64,000 bases of DNA from Hofstenia miamia (lineage: Eukaryota; Xenacoelomorpha; Acoela): the NCBI GenBank assembly GCA_004352715.1, contig SCFE01000021.1, forward strand, positions 1,882,271 to 1,946,270, written 5' to 3'. The position numbers were made by a program, and so were the translations under genes. Positions 11,101 through 23,181 of the stretch are shown piece after piece. Within the stretch, counting starts at the first letter, position 1. Each line of letters starts with the position of its first letter. The notes under the pieces were generated by a model. It was not told the origin of the DNA. It saw only the letters and a list, made by a program, of their open reading frames with translations, and made no database searches.

Positions 11101-13780
11101 GATGAGCATGATGAGGGGAAAAGTTCACAGGAAGAGGAAGATCAGAGGGAGAGATACAGAAAAGAAAATACCACATTTCTTGTTGAGGCTAAAATCAAGA
11201 TGGTTAACAGAAGACCAAGTAGACAAAAGCTCAAGGTAAGAGGTAATATTGGAGGCAAAAGAAATACCAAAGTTGAAAATCGCTGTGTCATCAACGTACA
11301 GTAGTCAGGATGAGTTGAGTACAGATTGAGGGAGGTCGTTGATAGCAACAAGGAAAAAAGAACAGCAAACACGGAACCTTCAGGAGCATAACTAGAGACA
11401 AGAGCAGGAGAAGAAATAGACTAGTTGATTTTGACACACTGACGACGATTGGACAGGTAAGACTGAAAGAGTTCGATGAAATCAGCATCAAATCCAAATA
11501 AACAATTTGTCAAGAAGGATAGAATGAGGGAGCCGATCAAAAGCTTTAGAAATGTCAAGAAAGATAATGCAATCAGGATCATTACGATCAGATCGGAAAT
11601 AGCAGTTTTCAATCAAAGTGAGCAAGTTAGTGATGGTAGAACGCCCCGGAAGGTTACCAGGCTGAGAAGCGGAGATGAGATAACGAATTTTAGGTAACAC
11701 ATAACGAAAGACAAGACGCTCAAAGATGATTGACAGCCGAGAAAGAATAGCTATTGGGCGATAAGAAGTGATTTGAGAGGAGGGAAGCTGATTGGATTTT
11801 AACAGTGGAGAGATCCAAGATGTTTTCCAGCAAAGCGGAAAACATAAATTTTATATTGGTAAAACAGTAAATCATTTACTAATTAACTTTACAGTTAAGA
11901 TATTGATAGGCTTATGTGCATAGACAAGTCTCAAGATTTGAAATCCAACTCGACTTGACTTTTGAAAGGCTGACACGACTTGAATAAAAATACCCCGACT
12001 CGCAGAGCCCTAATTATCATCTGAATTAAATAAGCATAATATTTAATTTTTATGAAAATTGAACATAAAATTATTTATATCTATAATGAATAAAATTTTT
12101 TTATATATACATGTAATGCATACACAAGAAGCACACATTGATATCAAAAGCAAGTACCACAACATAAGTGTTTTCAAAATATTATAAATTTTAATAGGTG
12201 ATTGTTGAATTTTGATTACTCTATTTCTTGTAAATATTACATTGTTTATTGCAATTGAATTTCTAAATATTGGTTGCTAATGGGCTTATTGTTCATTAAT
12301 TCAATAAGTTAAACGAAATTTTGAAATAGTTCACGCATATAGATAAAAATTAGTTCAATGATAACAAATATAACCTATGACCACGCCTCTTCCCACAATA
12401 AAACTTTCCAGTTTCTCCCAAGCCTGCTTCATTTCCTAAAGCATTTACAGCTTTCTCAACTGGTAAACAGTTAAGCGTTGAATCTGGAATTGGGGATGGA
12501 GAGTCAACGCCTTCAAAATTGTTAATTACTTCGGATTTGTGTTCTGATAATAAATGTTTCCAAAAGGATGATTCACCACAAACGAATGTTTTGCAAAGTG
12601 TACAGTGGAATGGCCTCTTTGGACATATTTTTCTATGCGATGGAAGCTCACCTCTAAATTACTATATAAAGGGTTTACTATAATAAATGGTTTTTCGCGC
12701 CCTACAAATTCACACTTGGCTTAAAATGTGAAAAAATGATTGTGTGTAAAGCTCTTTCTTTGAATTCCAAAGTAATTTATACCGTAAAATTACTATTTTA
12801 ATTTCTTAGAATTATCGTTTTCGTTGACTAACTTCATTGGTTAAATATTTCTCAAATACAGATTTTACCATAGGAATTGAATTTGGCACATTAGCATAAA
12901 ACAATTGTTCATGCAATGGTTAGTATAAACGTGCTTAGTTTGCATTTAAGGATTTTTATCTTAAACTGCCTACGTACTTTCCATATATTCAACAAATTTG
13001 CCCCACGATTATTAGCGTAAATTTGTGCTAAAGTGCATTGCTGTGTCTGAAATACTTGAAAATATTCACTATTTTTCATAGAAAAGTTCAATTTTGTAAC
13101 AAAGTTGAATTCTCTCTATTCCCAATGTTTAGGTAATCAGGAGGTTGAAAACCCACGTGAGCAACAATTAACCCTAGCACTTTTTAATGTAATAAATAAA
13201 ATCAATTGGGGGCATACGCGCTACAGCAGAATAAAAACGCAATTTAAAGAGGAGCCAGTCCTCTTGAATGTTTATTTGTTCGTGAGTTCTAAAGATTTAC
13301 AATTATTTCAAGAAATTTGGAAATTTAAGTTGAAAATTTTCAATTAAAAATAATTTTTATGAGATTTTATGATTTTATGTATTTTAAAAAAATGTTTAAT
13401 GGAAAATATGATTCAAATAACTCATATTGAATACAGCACAACTGACAGTTAAATTTCTTAAATATCAATATTAAAAAATATCTGACAAATTTTAAAGTTA
13501 ACCTGGACGTTTTCGTTCCGCAGTCAGGACACTCAATAGACATGCTACCAATTATCCGTCTAGCCACAACACTTGGTTTAAATTTTGTAGGCTTGCGACA
13601 TAGTGGACAGACAAGTATATTATTCACACATTTTTCACAAAAAATCTAAGTAAAAGCAGTGAGTGACGGAAGGGATTGAATAAGACATACGTTGTTACAA
13701 CAGTCAGATTCCACAGCATTTATAGCAAGGTCTAAGCAAATAGGACACTCTAAATAGTCGTCTGCACTCGCAGCAGTCAT
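8119..13780 (-). CDS. RING and TRAF-type zinc-finger protein, probable E3 ubiquitin ligase (4 exons, 254 aa)
   Basis: Exons, in reading order: 13780-13691, 13645-13503, 12653-12375, 8371-8119; total 765 nt including TAA, all phases compatible and no stop. Residues 12-46 form a RING finger (C12, C15, C28, N30 where His is usual, C33, C36, C43, C46). Residues 69-88 form a C2HC TRAF-type finger (C69, C72, H84, C88) that exists only when exons 2 and 3 are spliced, which supports the model. A C2H2-like finger follows (C95, C98, H111, H116). The C-terminus (163-190) has YCG then a Cys-rich 'CGPNNGCNC' module. Introns are 45, 849 and 4,003 bp; the last holds LINE pieces. RING plus TRAF-type fingers usually mean ubiquitin transfer on a scaffold. 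The substrate is unknown and the E3 role is inferred from domains only. Confidence 0.8.
9217..9871 (-). pseudogene. LINE fragment (family 'WWPSR'), C-terminal part, inside intron 3
   Basis: The minus strand encodes the C-terminus of a LINE reverse-transcriptase polyprotein from about 9871 to the stop near 9303, with 'AILLYASPCWWPSR', a Leu-rich 'LLLFNRLLTRKL' segment and the Cys-rich end 'CDCLRCCKT'. The 3'UTR carries AATAAA and an (ATT)n tail near 9240-9250. The fragment ends at a single N (9872) in the middle of the coding frame, so its 5' limit is set by assembly. It belongs to the same family as 10846-11830 and 21059-21915. Confidence 0.75.
9873..10844. other. Sequence block bounded by single Ns, no gene seen
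   Basis: This block lies between two single-N joins (9872 and 10845) that both interrupt LINE coding sequence. It has no gene I can support. It may be a contig wrongly placed inside the LINE or a real piece of intron. Confidence 0.5.
10846..11840 (-). pseudogene. LINE fragment (family 'WWPSR'), reverse-transcriptase part
   Basis: On the minus strand, broken frames give reverse-transcriptase motifs. Near 11690-11500 these are 'PGNLPGRSTITNLLTLI' and 'CIIFLDISKAFDRLPH' (the catalytic palm strand with Asp), then 'SYLSNRRQCVKIN'. After frameshifts, 'SLRLLKAKSSFFAFFRN' and 'YASPCWWPSRALFH' follow near 11050-10870. It stops at the single N at 10845. It overlaps the coding range of 9217-9871 by about 150 bp, so the two are either separate insertions or overlapping pieces of one copy. 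Confidence 0.75.
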
Positions 13781-15555
13781 AAGAAATTTTAGATGATACA
13801 CAGGGTTAACGAAAAAATGAAGAAAAAAGAAGTCGATCTAAAATACAATCACATATGACCATGAGATATTAGTTGAACACAGTCATATATTTCTTATCAT
13901 AATGAAAATTAGGGTTGAATTCAACAACACGTGTCTATCTATAGACACAACGTCAATGACACACTCAATTGAAAAGTTTTCCTGGAGTCAGAAATCACTT
14001 CATTTCGTAAGAAATTACTACCTAATTGTAAAATTAAGATTTTAAGCAATATATGACTTTAAATATATCATAGAGGTAAGATAACAAATGAATACTAAAG
14101 TGCAAATTATCTAAAACAACATTGTGTGTAGAAATATTGTATCATTATAAATAAGAAGAAACATTCTAAGTGAGAGCATAGGATCGGAAACAACGATACA
14201 AAATAAATATATACAAAATGTAGTTGCTTAAAAACATTTTAGAATTTTTCAAAATTTGAAAATAACCTTGATTTCAGTGCATAAAAATAATACAAACCAA
14301 TCAACTTTCAACGGATTTGATATTTTGGTGACATTGACATAAGGCAAGTAACTATTCTAAATGTCTTAAACAATTAACCTTTAAATCAATGGCGGATTTA
14401 AGAGGATGCGGTGGACAATCATTTCTGTAATTTCGGGAACAAACTTCTCTTCAGAGCGAATCAAACGTACGGGATCACTTACGCCGTTCACTGTCAGACA
14501 TAAATTCGGAAAGTTATATTTTTGCCAAAAGTGTTGTCTAATTGCTATTTTTAAGCCTTCTAGAGTCCTATTGTTGGGTTTTTAATCAGTTTACTGATAT
14601 GATCCTACTTTTCGATTCTCAAATCGCATTCATGTTGGTAAATTCCAATTTGAGAAATTAAATCCTCCAACTCGAAAATCTATTTCGAATTTGAAAATCA
14701 AATTAACAGAGCCATCTTAAACTACATAATTTTCTATACTTTGAACAATAAAGGTTTCTCGCCACTGAAAATGGAAATTTTTAATCTCTATCACGAAAGT
14801 GCACCAAACTTTCACAACTTGATAGATAGGCATTGACAAAAATTTCTTAGTCACAGAATTATATGGACTAGATGGCATTTGATACCTAATTAATTATGGA
14901 AATTCTCAATAACTAAAAAACTGCGACTAGTGTCATAAGCAAGTCGGAAAAATCCGAGTCGCCTATTCCAATATATCACGAAAAATGATTCAAATTTTTA
15001 AATATACTGAAATAATTTATGGAAAAATTCAGAACAAGAAGACGGAAAAAGCTAAAAGAAGATATCTCAGAGAAAGCTCAAAATTATTCAATCTAAATTT
15101 TACACTTTTATTATCGCTTAATTTGAATTTTCTGAAGCCACAACAGTGACAGCCCAGGCTAAATTCAGCATTAATTAATTACAATTTATTCTAAAAAAAT
15201 GAATTACTACGCAAATCTATAACAGTGGAACTCATTAAATGATGCAATTAAATTTTTTACAATTATTAAAAACAAAAAATTTTGCGGTTTTGCAAAATAA
15301 TTAATCATTTAATTAACTGTAGAATACATTAACATTAAATAGCTAGAAACAATTTATTCATATTATGAAAAAATTTCATTGCTAACATATTTGTGAAATG
15401 TAATATAGCAAGAAATTATCTAACTAGACTAAAAAATAAGATATATCCTAAAATCACTTCATTCGCAGAAAATAAATATTGTACGACCAGAAAAAAAATC
15501 ACATTGATTTCTGCTGAAGCGAATTTTTGATATAAATAAAATAAATTAAAATATC
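13781..15555. other. AT-rich DNA upstream of the RING gene
   Basis: It should include the RING gene promoter, but no clear TATA or CpG-rich core is visible. At 14393-14406 a 'ggcggatttaag' motif matches the inverted one near 7700. Otherwise nothing is supported. Confidence 0.4.
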
Positions 15556-15790
15556 TTGGCGGCGAACTTGTAGAATAGCGACACGCGAAGCACGCGGACA
15601 AAATAAACACCAATCTAGGGTAAAAAAAACTATGAGAAATTAAAAAAAATAAAGTTTAAATTATAATCTATATAGACCGATAACTTTACATAATTAACCA
15701 AATTCATAGCACGCTGTAACACGTGAAAGCACGCGGTAAATATTTAAGCATTATGGGTTATAAAACAATGAAGTCATATAAAAATAATTA
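15556..15790 (+). repeat. hAT-like subterminal repeat, solo copy
   Basis: It contains the ordered motifs 'gcacgcggacaaaataaaca', 'accgataactttacataatt' and 'gtaacacgtgaaagcacgcg', then AT-rich sequence. The same ordered block occurs at 16361-16560, at 34590-34816 and, inverted, at 18984-19140 inside a terminal-repeat-bounded element. It is therefore a piece of that DNA-transposon family. Confidence 0.6.
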
Positions 15791-16097
15791 TTTTTAAATA
15801 AAAAATTGCAAAATATAACAAAATATTTAAAGAAATCCATAGACTTTCAGCTTAAATCAAGCCTTTATCTTACGTGAAATTTCTTTGCTTGCTATTTAGT
15901 ATGATTTATATCGACCAGAATACCTGTTAAATAAATTTTTGTCAATTTCAGATAAAAATGTTCATGTACATTTTCTGTAATTACCATATTGGTTTCATAT
16001 AATTCTCACAAGGGTATATAGGAGATTCGAAGGAAATTATCATGTTGAAAGTGGTCAATATAAACTCTGGTCGATGTAAATTGTTTATAAATTCTGG

Positions 16098-19000
16098 CAG
16101 GGACTTTCATATTTTGGTCTGTCTCGAAAAAGAGACTTGAAAAAAAGTCTCGTCTCGAATCGAGACTGTTATTAGTCTCGATTAAAACTTAATTAAAGCA
16201 ATGATGTTTAAGTGAAAAAAGCAATACATTGTGTATTTTAATTTATTCAAACAGGATAAATTTTAAGCCTAATTTTTAAAATGAATAATTTTTAGCTTGT
16301 TTAAAATTATTTTTAGATTGGTGAAAGTTTTTGTGATCTTCGATTATCAAAAAAGTCTCGGGCGAACACGTGGATAAAATAAACTCTAATACAAGGTAAA
16401 AAACGATGAGAAATCAATAACATACGTAAAAAGCTTAAAAAATAATGTATGTAGTCCAATAACTTTGCATAATTAACGAAATTTGTAACACGCGATAGCA
16501 CACGGTATATATTTAAAGACAATAGCATAGTAAACGTGGAATTCATAAAAATATCAATTATTAAACAAATTGCAAGACATAAAAGTGGATTTACACAAAT
16601 CTATGCATTTTTACTTTAAATCAAGTCCTTACTTAGGTGAAATTTCCAAATACAGTGCGGTGAAAATATAAATATTTTAATTTCGATTATTCAATCTGTT
16701 TTACTCGTATATTATAACAACTAATATATGCGCTTTGTTAAGTACATAATTTATTGAAAAGTTTTCGTATATAAGCATAGAGAATACTTGATTACATTTT
16801 TTGAAAAATTAAATCGTTGTTAAAAATTTTCACATCAAGAACATAAATCATAAATTATAGTACCTTTTCGAATGATTGAAGCGCACCTGACATTTCTTTC
16901 ATGCTTCTTTAATGAGTTTGCAACAATTTCTGTACAATAAAACTTTCGTTTTAGACGATTAATATGTATATAAATATATTCTTATAGATGACACTTTTAA
17001 TAAATCATAGATGGCGCTTTGTACCTAAAAAACTTATTTATGGCGACTTTATATGGATTCCCCACATTATTAAAGGCAACGCTAACTCTGTAGCTAACTC
17101 TGAATTGAATCAATCTCCTATTGCACCTCTGAGAAAATTTTAATTACAACCTAACAGATTTAAATGTCAAAACGAGATATTTCATTAAATCTACAATGAG
17201 GTTTCGTTGAGTAAAACATAATTGAAGAACCTGTTAATTGACAAAATTGCCAAATCGATTGCTTTAGAATTGTGTGAAGATGAACTACATGCTGGGTGCA
17301 AAACAAGTGACATGACCCTGTTTTGATTATTATGGGTTCATGAAGTAACCGTTAACCGACACTACATAAGCAAATATACAAACGTTAACTAAAAAAAGCG
17401 ACTTCTCGTTTTGAATCAAATTGCACAAAACGGGTTCATGCACTACATGCTTCAATTATAAAAGGCCCTATTATGAGTCCCATATACATGTTCAATAAGT
17501 ATGAAAATACTTCATGCATATAACACTTAGAGTAAATTTATTTGAATTTTCAGTAATAATTGTATATGACAGGCCCATGCTAAACACACCCAGGAGATCT
17601 GTACATCCGCACTTTTCAAAATATATTTATAACAATAGTGGAATGCATATTTATGCATTAAAAATGTATGCAACACGATCACGCTAGCTATAAATTCGGA
17701 TTTACTAATCAGTAATTAAAATGTGGAAATAAATACAAATCGGGAAAACAAATTCTCTGAAAANTGAAAGTTTTTGTGATCTTCGATTATCAAAAAAGTC
17801 TCGGGCGAACACGTGGATAAAATAAACTCTAATACAAGGTAAAAAACGATGAGAAATCAATAACATACGTAAAAAGCTTAAAAAATAATGTATGTAGTCC
17901 AATAACTTTGCATAATTAACGAAATTTGTAACACGCGATAGCACACGGTATATATTTAAAGACAATAGCATAGTAAACGTGGAATTCATAAAAATATCAA
18001 TTATTAAACAAATTGCAAGACATAAAAGTGGATTTACACAAATCTATGCATTTTTACTTTAAATCAAGTCCTTACNTAAAATGTGGAAATAAATACAAAT
18101 CGGGAAAACAAATTCTCTGAAAATGCAAAGAAGTTCCAATTTAAACATCTCAAATAANAACGTGGAATTCATAAAAATATCAATTATTAAACAAATTGCA
18201 AGACATAAAAGTGGATTTACACAAATCTATGCATTTTTACTTTAAATCAAGTCCTTACCTTGAAATTTCCAAATACAGTGCGGTGAAAATATAAATATTT
18301 TAATTTCGATTATTCAATCTGTTTTACTCGTATATTATAACAACTAATATATGCGCTTTGTTAAGTACATAATTTATTGAAAAGTTTTCGTATATAAGCA
18401 TAGAGAATACTTGATTACATTTTTTGAAAAATTAAATCGTTGTTAAAAATTTTCACATCAAGAACATAAATCATAAATTATAGTACCTTTTCGAATGATT
18501 GAAGCGCACCTGACATTTCTTTCATGCTTCTTTAATGAGTTTGCAACAATTTCTGTACAATAAAACTTTCGTTTTAGACGATTAATATGTATATAAATAT
18601 ATTCTTATAGATGACACTTTTAATAAATCATAGATGGCGCTTTGTACCTAAAAAACTTATTTATGGCGACTTTATATGGATTCCCCACATTATTAAAGGC
18701 AACGCTAACTCTGAATTGAATCAATCTCCTATTGCACCTCTGAGAAAATTTTAATTACAACCTAACAGATTTAAAGGTCAAAACGAGATATTTCATTAAA
18801 TCTACAATGAGGTTTCGTTGAGTAAAACATAATTGAAGAACCTGTTAATTGACAAAATTGCCAAATCGATTGCTTTAGAATTGTGTGAAGATGAACTACA
18901 TGCTGGGTGCAAAACAAGTGACATGACCCTGTTTTGATTATTATGGGTTCATGAAGTAACCGTTAANNNNNNNNNNNNNNNNNCTATTGCGTGTTACCAC

Positions 19001-19209
19001 GTGCTAGGAATTTAGTTAATTATGTAAAGTTATCGGTCTATATCTATTATTTTTTGAACTATTTACGTCTGTTTTTGCATTTCTCAGTTTTATGCCCTAT
19101 ATTAGTGCTCCGCGTGCACCCTATTCTATACCTTCGCCAAGTTTCGAGTCGCATGTCTCAATAAAAAAAGTCTCATTTCTCGTCTAAAAATTAAGTCTCG
19201 GATTTCCTG
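16098..19209. mobile_element. hAT-like non-autonomous DNA transposon with 'gtctcg' ends
   Basis: The left end begins CAGGGAC (16098) and the right end, read inverted, begins CAGGAAATCCGAGAC (19209). Both ends carry clusters of 'gtctcg/gagac', then inverted subterminal blocks (16361-16560 versus 18984-19140). The flanks aattctgg (16090-16097) and gattctgg (19210-19217) match at 7 of 8 bases, the target-duplication length of hAT elements. No transposase is present. The interior is inflated by duplicated blocks joined with single Ns (17764, 18076, 18158) and a 17-N gap (18967-18983), so the true element is shorter. Confidence 0.6.
17765..18966 (+). repeat. Duplicated blocks of 16321-17352 joined by single Ns
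   Basis: 17765-18075 repeats 16321-16631 and 18159-18966 repeats 16533-17352, with only a few small differences (for example a missing 'tagctaactctg' and a t/g change). 18077-18157 repeats 17717 onward. Every join is a single N. Allelic contigs laid in tandem by the assembler explain this best. Confidence 0.8.
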
Positions 19210-19574
19210 GATTCTGGCCGATGTAAACTCAGTACGCCTTTCTATAGAATTTAAGGTTTACGGAACAATCGCCACAAACCGGTAGGTCTAAAATACGAAA
19301 GGTAAATAGCAAATAATTTCTTAAAAAACAATTAAACTACCAGTCAGATATAGAAATAAAGTGGTATCCAGAGTACGAAACATTAAACGAAAAACTTAAT
19401 TATTTTATGAATTTCAAGTTTTCTTTGCTAATATCCTTAAGTATATACCGCGTACTATTGCGTGTTACCACGTGCTAGGAATTTAGTTAATTATGTAAAG
19501 TTATCGGTCTATATCTATTATTTTTTGAACTATTTACGTCTGTTTTTGCATTTCTCAGTTTTATGCCCTATATN
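19210..19574. other. Flank plus duplicate of 18984-19101
   Basis: After the right end of the hAT-like element, 19457-19573 repeats 18984-19101 and ends at a single N (19574). The piece after that N repeats sequence from about 19369. No gene is present. Confidence 0.6.
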
Positions 19575-22243
19575 CCAGAGTACGAAACATTAAACGAAAA
19601 TATACTAATAAAATTAATACTGTATTAAAGGGTTCAAAGCAATTCTATTCTATTTTGAATAATATAACAGGAAGCAAAATAAACATGTTATAAAAAATAT
19701 ATCGATTGTACTAAATTCAATAACTATTTTGTAAATCTTCCTTGGCAAAAAATATACCTCCAAGTTTGCATTCATACCAAACTGACAATAATCCTGATTC
19801 CATCTTTTCCAAGTATAACAAGTATAGAATTACAAAAGGTTATTGAAAATATTAAATCAGAGTCATCAGCTGGTTGGGATGGTATATCATTTTAAGTAAT
19901 TAAAGCCTTATCTATCACCAATACTTTTAAATCCGTTGACAGATATATTTAATCTCTGCATACAAACCTCAGTATTTCCAGAAAAAAGGAAAATAGCTAA
20001 GATCATACCTATACATAAAAGTGGAAATATATACAAACCTTCAAATTATAGACCAATTTCACTATTAACTGTTTTTAGCAAAATTTTTGAAAGACTTATA
20101 CACAATAGATTAGTTAGTTATGTAAACAAACAAAAATTAATCAATTTGTGTTTAGAAAAAATCACAATACCACTTTAGCATTAATTAAATTTGTTGAAAA
20201 TGTAAGAAATTTAAAAGATCAAAAACTATTTTCGTCTTGCGTTTTTATTGACTTAAAAAAAGCATTTGATACTATTGATCATAAATTATTATTAAACTAA
20301 ATACCTTTGGTGTATGGGGTTATATACTCAAACTATTTGAAAGTTATCTTAACAGCGTTCAATATGTGACGACTCTAATAAATTCTACTTGAAAGAGATA
20401 AAATATGGTGTACCTCAGGGATCGATTTTAGGACCATTTCTGTTCTTATTATATATTAATGACTTACCAACTCATTTAGATGCATCGACTACTATTTTTG
20501 CTGATAATACGAATCTCCATTCTGATTCTCATGATAAACAAACATTGTTTAATAATTTACAGCTGAATTTAGATACACTGCAGGATTGGCTTTGCTATAA
20601 CAAACTCGTTAAACAGTGAAAAAACGATGCAACTAAATTGAGGTATCTGGTAATGAATTAAAAATTTGTGAATCCTACAAATATTTAGGAATTATAGTAG
20701 ACAAGTACTTGACTTTTGCTAATCATATTTCCGAATTGTGTAAGAAACTATTTAAATTATGAGGCATGTTAATGAAATTGAGGCATTTTGTGCAAAAACA
20801 TTTAACATTAAACTATTACAATACTTACATTTTACCTTTAATTCAATATGGTGGCACTACTTATAACACATTACTGCCTATTTTCAAAATTCAAAAAAAG
20901 ATAATAAAAATAATACATTTTAAAAATTCGAAAGATTCGACAAAACAGTTATTTTTGGATAATGATATACTCAATATATATGAATTATTAATATTTGAAC
21001 TACTAAACCACATAATAAAAACACCCGATGGAGTTTAACTATTTCAATGAAATTAATCCTCTGTCAACCATCTCGATTTTAGCACTACCAAGACATGTGG
21101 TATTTCCTTTTCTGTGGCTCCCCCTTCTGATTTGCCTCTACCTGTGAACTTTGCGCCTCATCACACTCATCTTGGAGTTCAACTTGCTGCAAACTTAAAT
21201 TGGACTGGACATGTGTCTTTGCGTCTCCGCAAAGCTAATTCCTCGCTATTTGCCCTTTTCCGTAATGTTCCTTTTAATACCTCGTCCGCTGTGAAACTCT
21301 CTTTGTTCAAGTCCATTCCTCGCGCCATTCTACTCTACGCGTCTCCTTGTTGGTGGCCTTCTCGTGCTTTGTTCCACTCCATGGAACGTTTCCAGAAACG
21401 CGCTTTCAAATGGATTTCCTCTTTGGACTATAAAGACGCTCTGCTGAAATTCTCCACTCTCCCGCTGTCACTCTACTTCCATGCCTGTGATCTCCTTCTG
21501 TTCAATCGACTACTGACTCGCAAATTGGATCTTGATCCTTTTGATTTCATTAAGTTCTCTAATTCCTGCTGCACTCGCTCTGATGATGTTGTCACCTTCT
21601 CCATTCGTCGTACAAAGAAACATCGCACCCTTCACTCGTTTTTCAATCGTGCTTGTACTGCTGCTAATTACATCTTGACTCGCAACCCTCCAACAGCGAT
21701 TGATTTCTTTTCCCCACCACCGAGCTTCAAGAAATCTTTGATGGCTTTCCTCTTTGCTGAGCCCTTCTCCGACTTCGCCTACTCTTCCATTTGCTCCTAT
21801 TTCATCTCCTGTGACTGTCCTCGCTGCCGTAAAACTTGACTTGTTTTTATTTTCTTGTTGTGTATGCCTTCAGCGGCTAAATAAAGTCATTGATTATTAT
21901 TATTATTATTAATATAGGGCTAATATAAAAAAACCAAACTTCAATAAAACAGCATAACTCTATGCTACAAAGATATTCTCTTTAAGTTAGGAGCAGTAAA
22001 ATATGGAATTATATAAATTCTCCTGCATTAATTAGTTGTAATATAGATAAAATACCTAAAAATGAATATACTAGGTTCTTGAACAATATAAAAAGTAAAG
22101 TAATACAATGAAATACTAATCTAATTGATTTAATATTCAAATAATTTAAATGTCATGGGTAATATAAATGAGCACCACTAGTGCTCAAAAATTATACTTT
22201 CTAATCATAGTAACAATAAAAAATAAATAAATAAATAAAAATA
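19575..22243 (+). pseudogene. CR1/Jockey-like LINE reverse transcriptase, decayed and interrupted
   Basis: Broken plus-strand frames follow the order of a LINE reverse transcriptase. They read 'AGWDGISF' near 19878; 'SNYRPISLLTVFSKIFERLI' near 20040-20100; 'VFIDLKKAFDTIDHKLLL' near 20250; 'GVPQGSILGPFLFLLYINDL' near 20407-20470; and the active-site strand as 'FADNTN' near 20497. The thumb follows ('YKYLGIIVDK'). The C-terminal part resumes after a nested LINE, at about 21916-22150 ('ANIKKPNFNKTA', 'SPALISCN'). An (AAAT)n tail closes it at 22214-22243. The YADD-type box reads A-D-N, so the second catalytic Asp is lost. The 5' end is set by the single N at 19574. Confidence 0.8.
21059..21915 (+). 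mobile_element. 5'-truncated LINE (family 'WWPSR') inserted in another LINE
   Basis: An open frame to the stop at 21839 gives about 240 residues of the LINE C-terminal domain, including 'HHTHLGVQLAANLNWTGH', 'YASPCWWPSRALFH' and a Cys-rich end 'CDCPRCRKT'. It is followed by AATAAA and an (ATT)n tail (21894-21915). This copy is less decayed than its relatives at 9217-9871 and 10846-11840. It splits the older LINE: the host's coding sequence stops near 21058 and resumes after the tail. The flanks share 'attaat', a possible target duplication blurred by the ATT tail. Confidence 0.75.
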
Positions 22244-22973
22244 ACAAGTTTAATGCACAAATAATTTGGAGATTTTTGGCACTGTAAAGTGTATTTGTTT
22301 TTGTAACTGTTTAGATAAATATACATCATAATCATATTTCTATATAAAAAATCTAAAGCATACCACTAATTACTCCTAAATTAAAGAATTAGTTCCCTTT
22401 CGTATTTTAGTAATTTAGCGAAAGGGAGATAAAAACTAGAAAAAAGATGAAAAAATACAACAAAATCGCAATAAATAATAATAAAAACGATGAAAAATGC
22501 AATAAATTAAATAGTAATAAGTAAATGAGTCGAAGGTTCAGTGTATTCAAAGACTTATCTCCATTTCGTATTTTAGTAATTTAGCAAAAGGAAGATGAAA
22601 CTTAGAAATATAAGCTAGTAAGCGCAAAAAATGAGTAGAATTTCCAAAAAATAACACATGCAAAGAAAAATGGAGAAATCGCTCCATTTCGTATTTTAAT
22701 ATGTATTAATTAATATTATTATTAATAATGTATTAACAAATAACAACTAATCCTCGTAAAAACAATAAAATTAATAGAAAATAAAATCAAATGCATAATG
22801 AATAAGTTATAGATGATTAAAATGGTTAATATTAAAGATAACTGAAACATAACTTGACACTTCAATAAGTAAGGTAGGTGAAAAACGACAGTTCAAATTA
22901 TATATTGACATGCCTATTTCTAAATTGTCACAGCTCCCTTTTTATTTACAAATTTAGCTTTCGTAATTTAGAC
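22244..22973. other. AT-rich DNA with repeated small hairpin
   Basis: A motif 'tttcgtattttagtaattta' recurs at about 22400 and 22565, with a partial copy near 22687. In the first, the arms tccctttcg/cgaaaggga form a 9-bp stem. No gene is present. Confidence 0.45.
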
Positions 22974-23181
22974 GGGGTTGTGACTGCAGCTCGATATTTA
23001 AATACAAGCAAAATTTCGATAATTTAATTTGAAATTTAAAAATTTATTAATTAAACATGAATACGGTAATTACCTGCCAATTAAAAATAGCTTACGATAG
23101 TCCAAATGTTATTTTTTTTCAAATTTCGCCTGTATTTGAATATAGAGCTGATCAGGAATATCGAACTGCAGTCACAACCCC
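22974..23181. mobile_element. MITE, 208 bp, with GGGGTTGTGACTGCAG inverted ends
   Basis: The ends are inverted: the left reads GGGGTTGTGACTGCAGC and the right, inverted, GGGGTTGTGACTGCAGT, continuing as TCGATATT on both. Flanking octamers atttagac (22966-22973) and ttttagac (23182-23189) match at 7 of 8 bases. It has no coding capacity, so it is a non-autonomous element, possibly hAT-related from the 8-bp duplication. Confidence 0.72.

Noticed and set aside
11476-11697. Plus-strand 73-codon frame
   Set aside because: Antisense of LINE reverse transcriptase read on the minus strand.
12909-13091. 60-codon minus-strand frame inside intron 2 of the RING gene
   Set aside because: The exon 2-exon 3 splice rebuilds a TRAF-type finger without it, and it has no motif.
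16313-16546. 77-codon minus-strand frame, repeated at 17705-17989
   Set aside because: It lies in the subterminal repeat of a hAT-like element; no recognisable motif, and the repetition comes from duplicated contigs.
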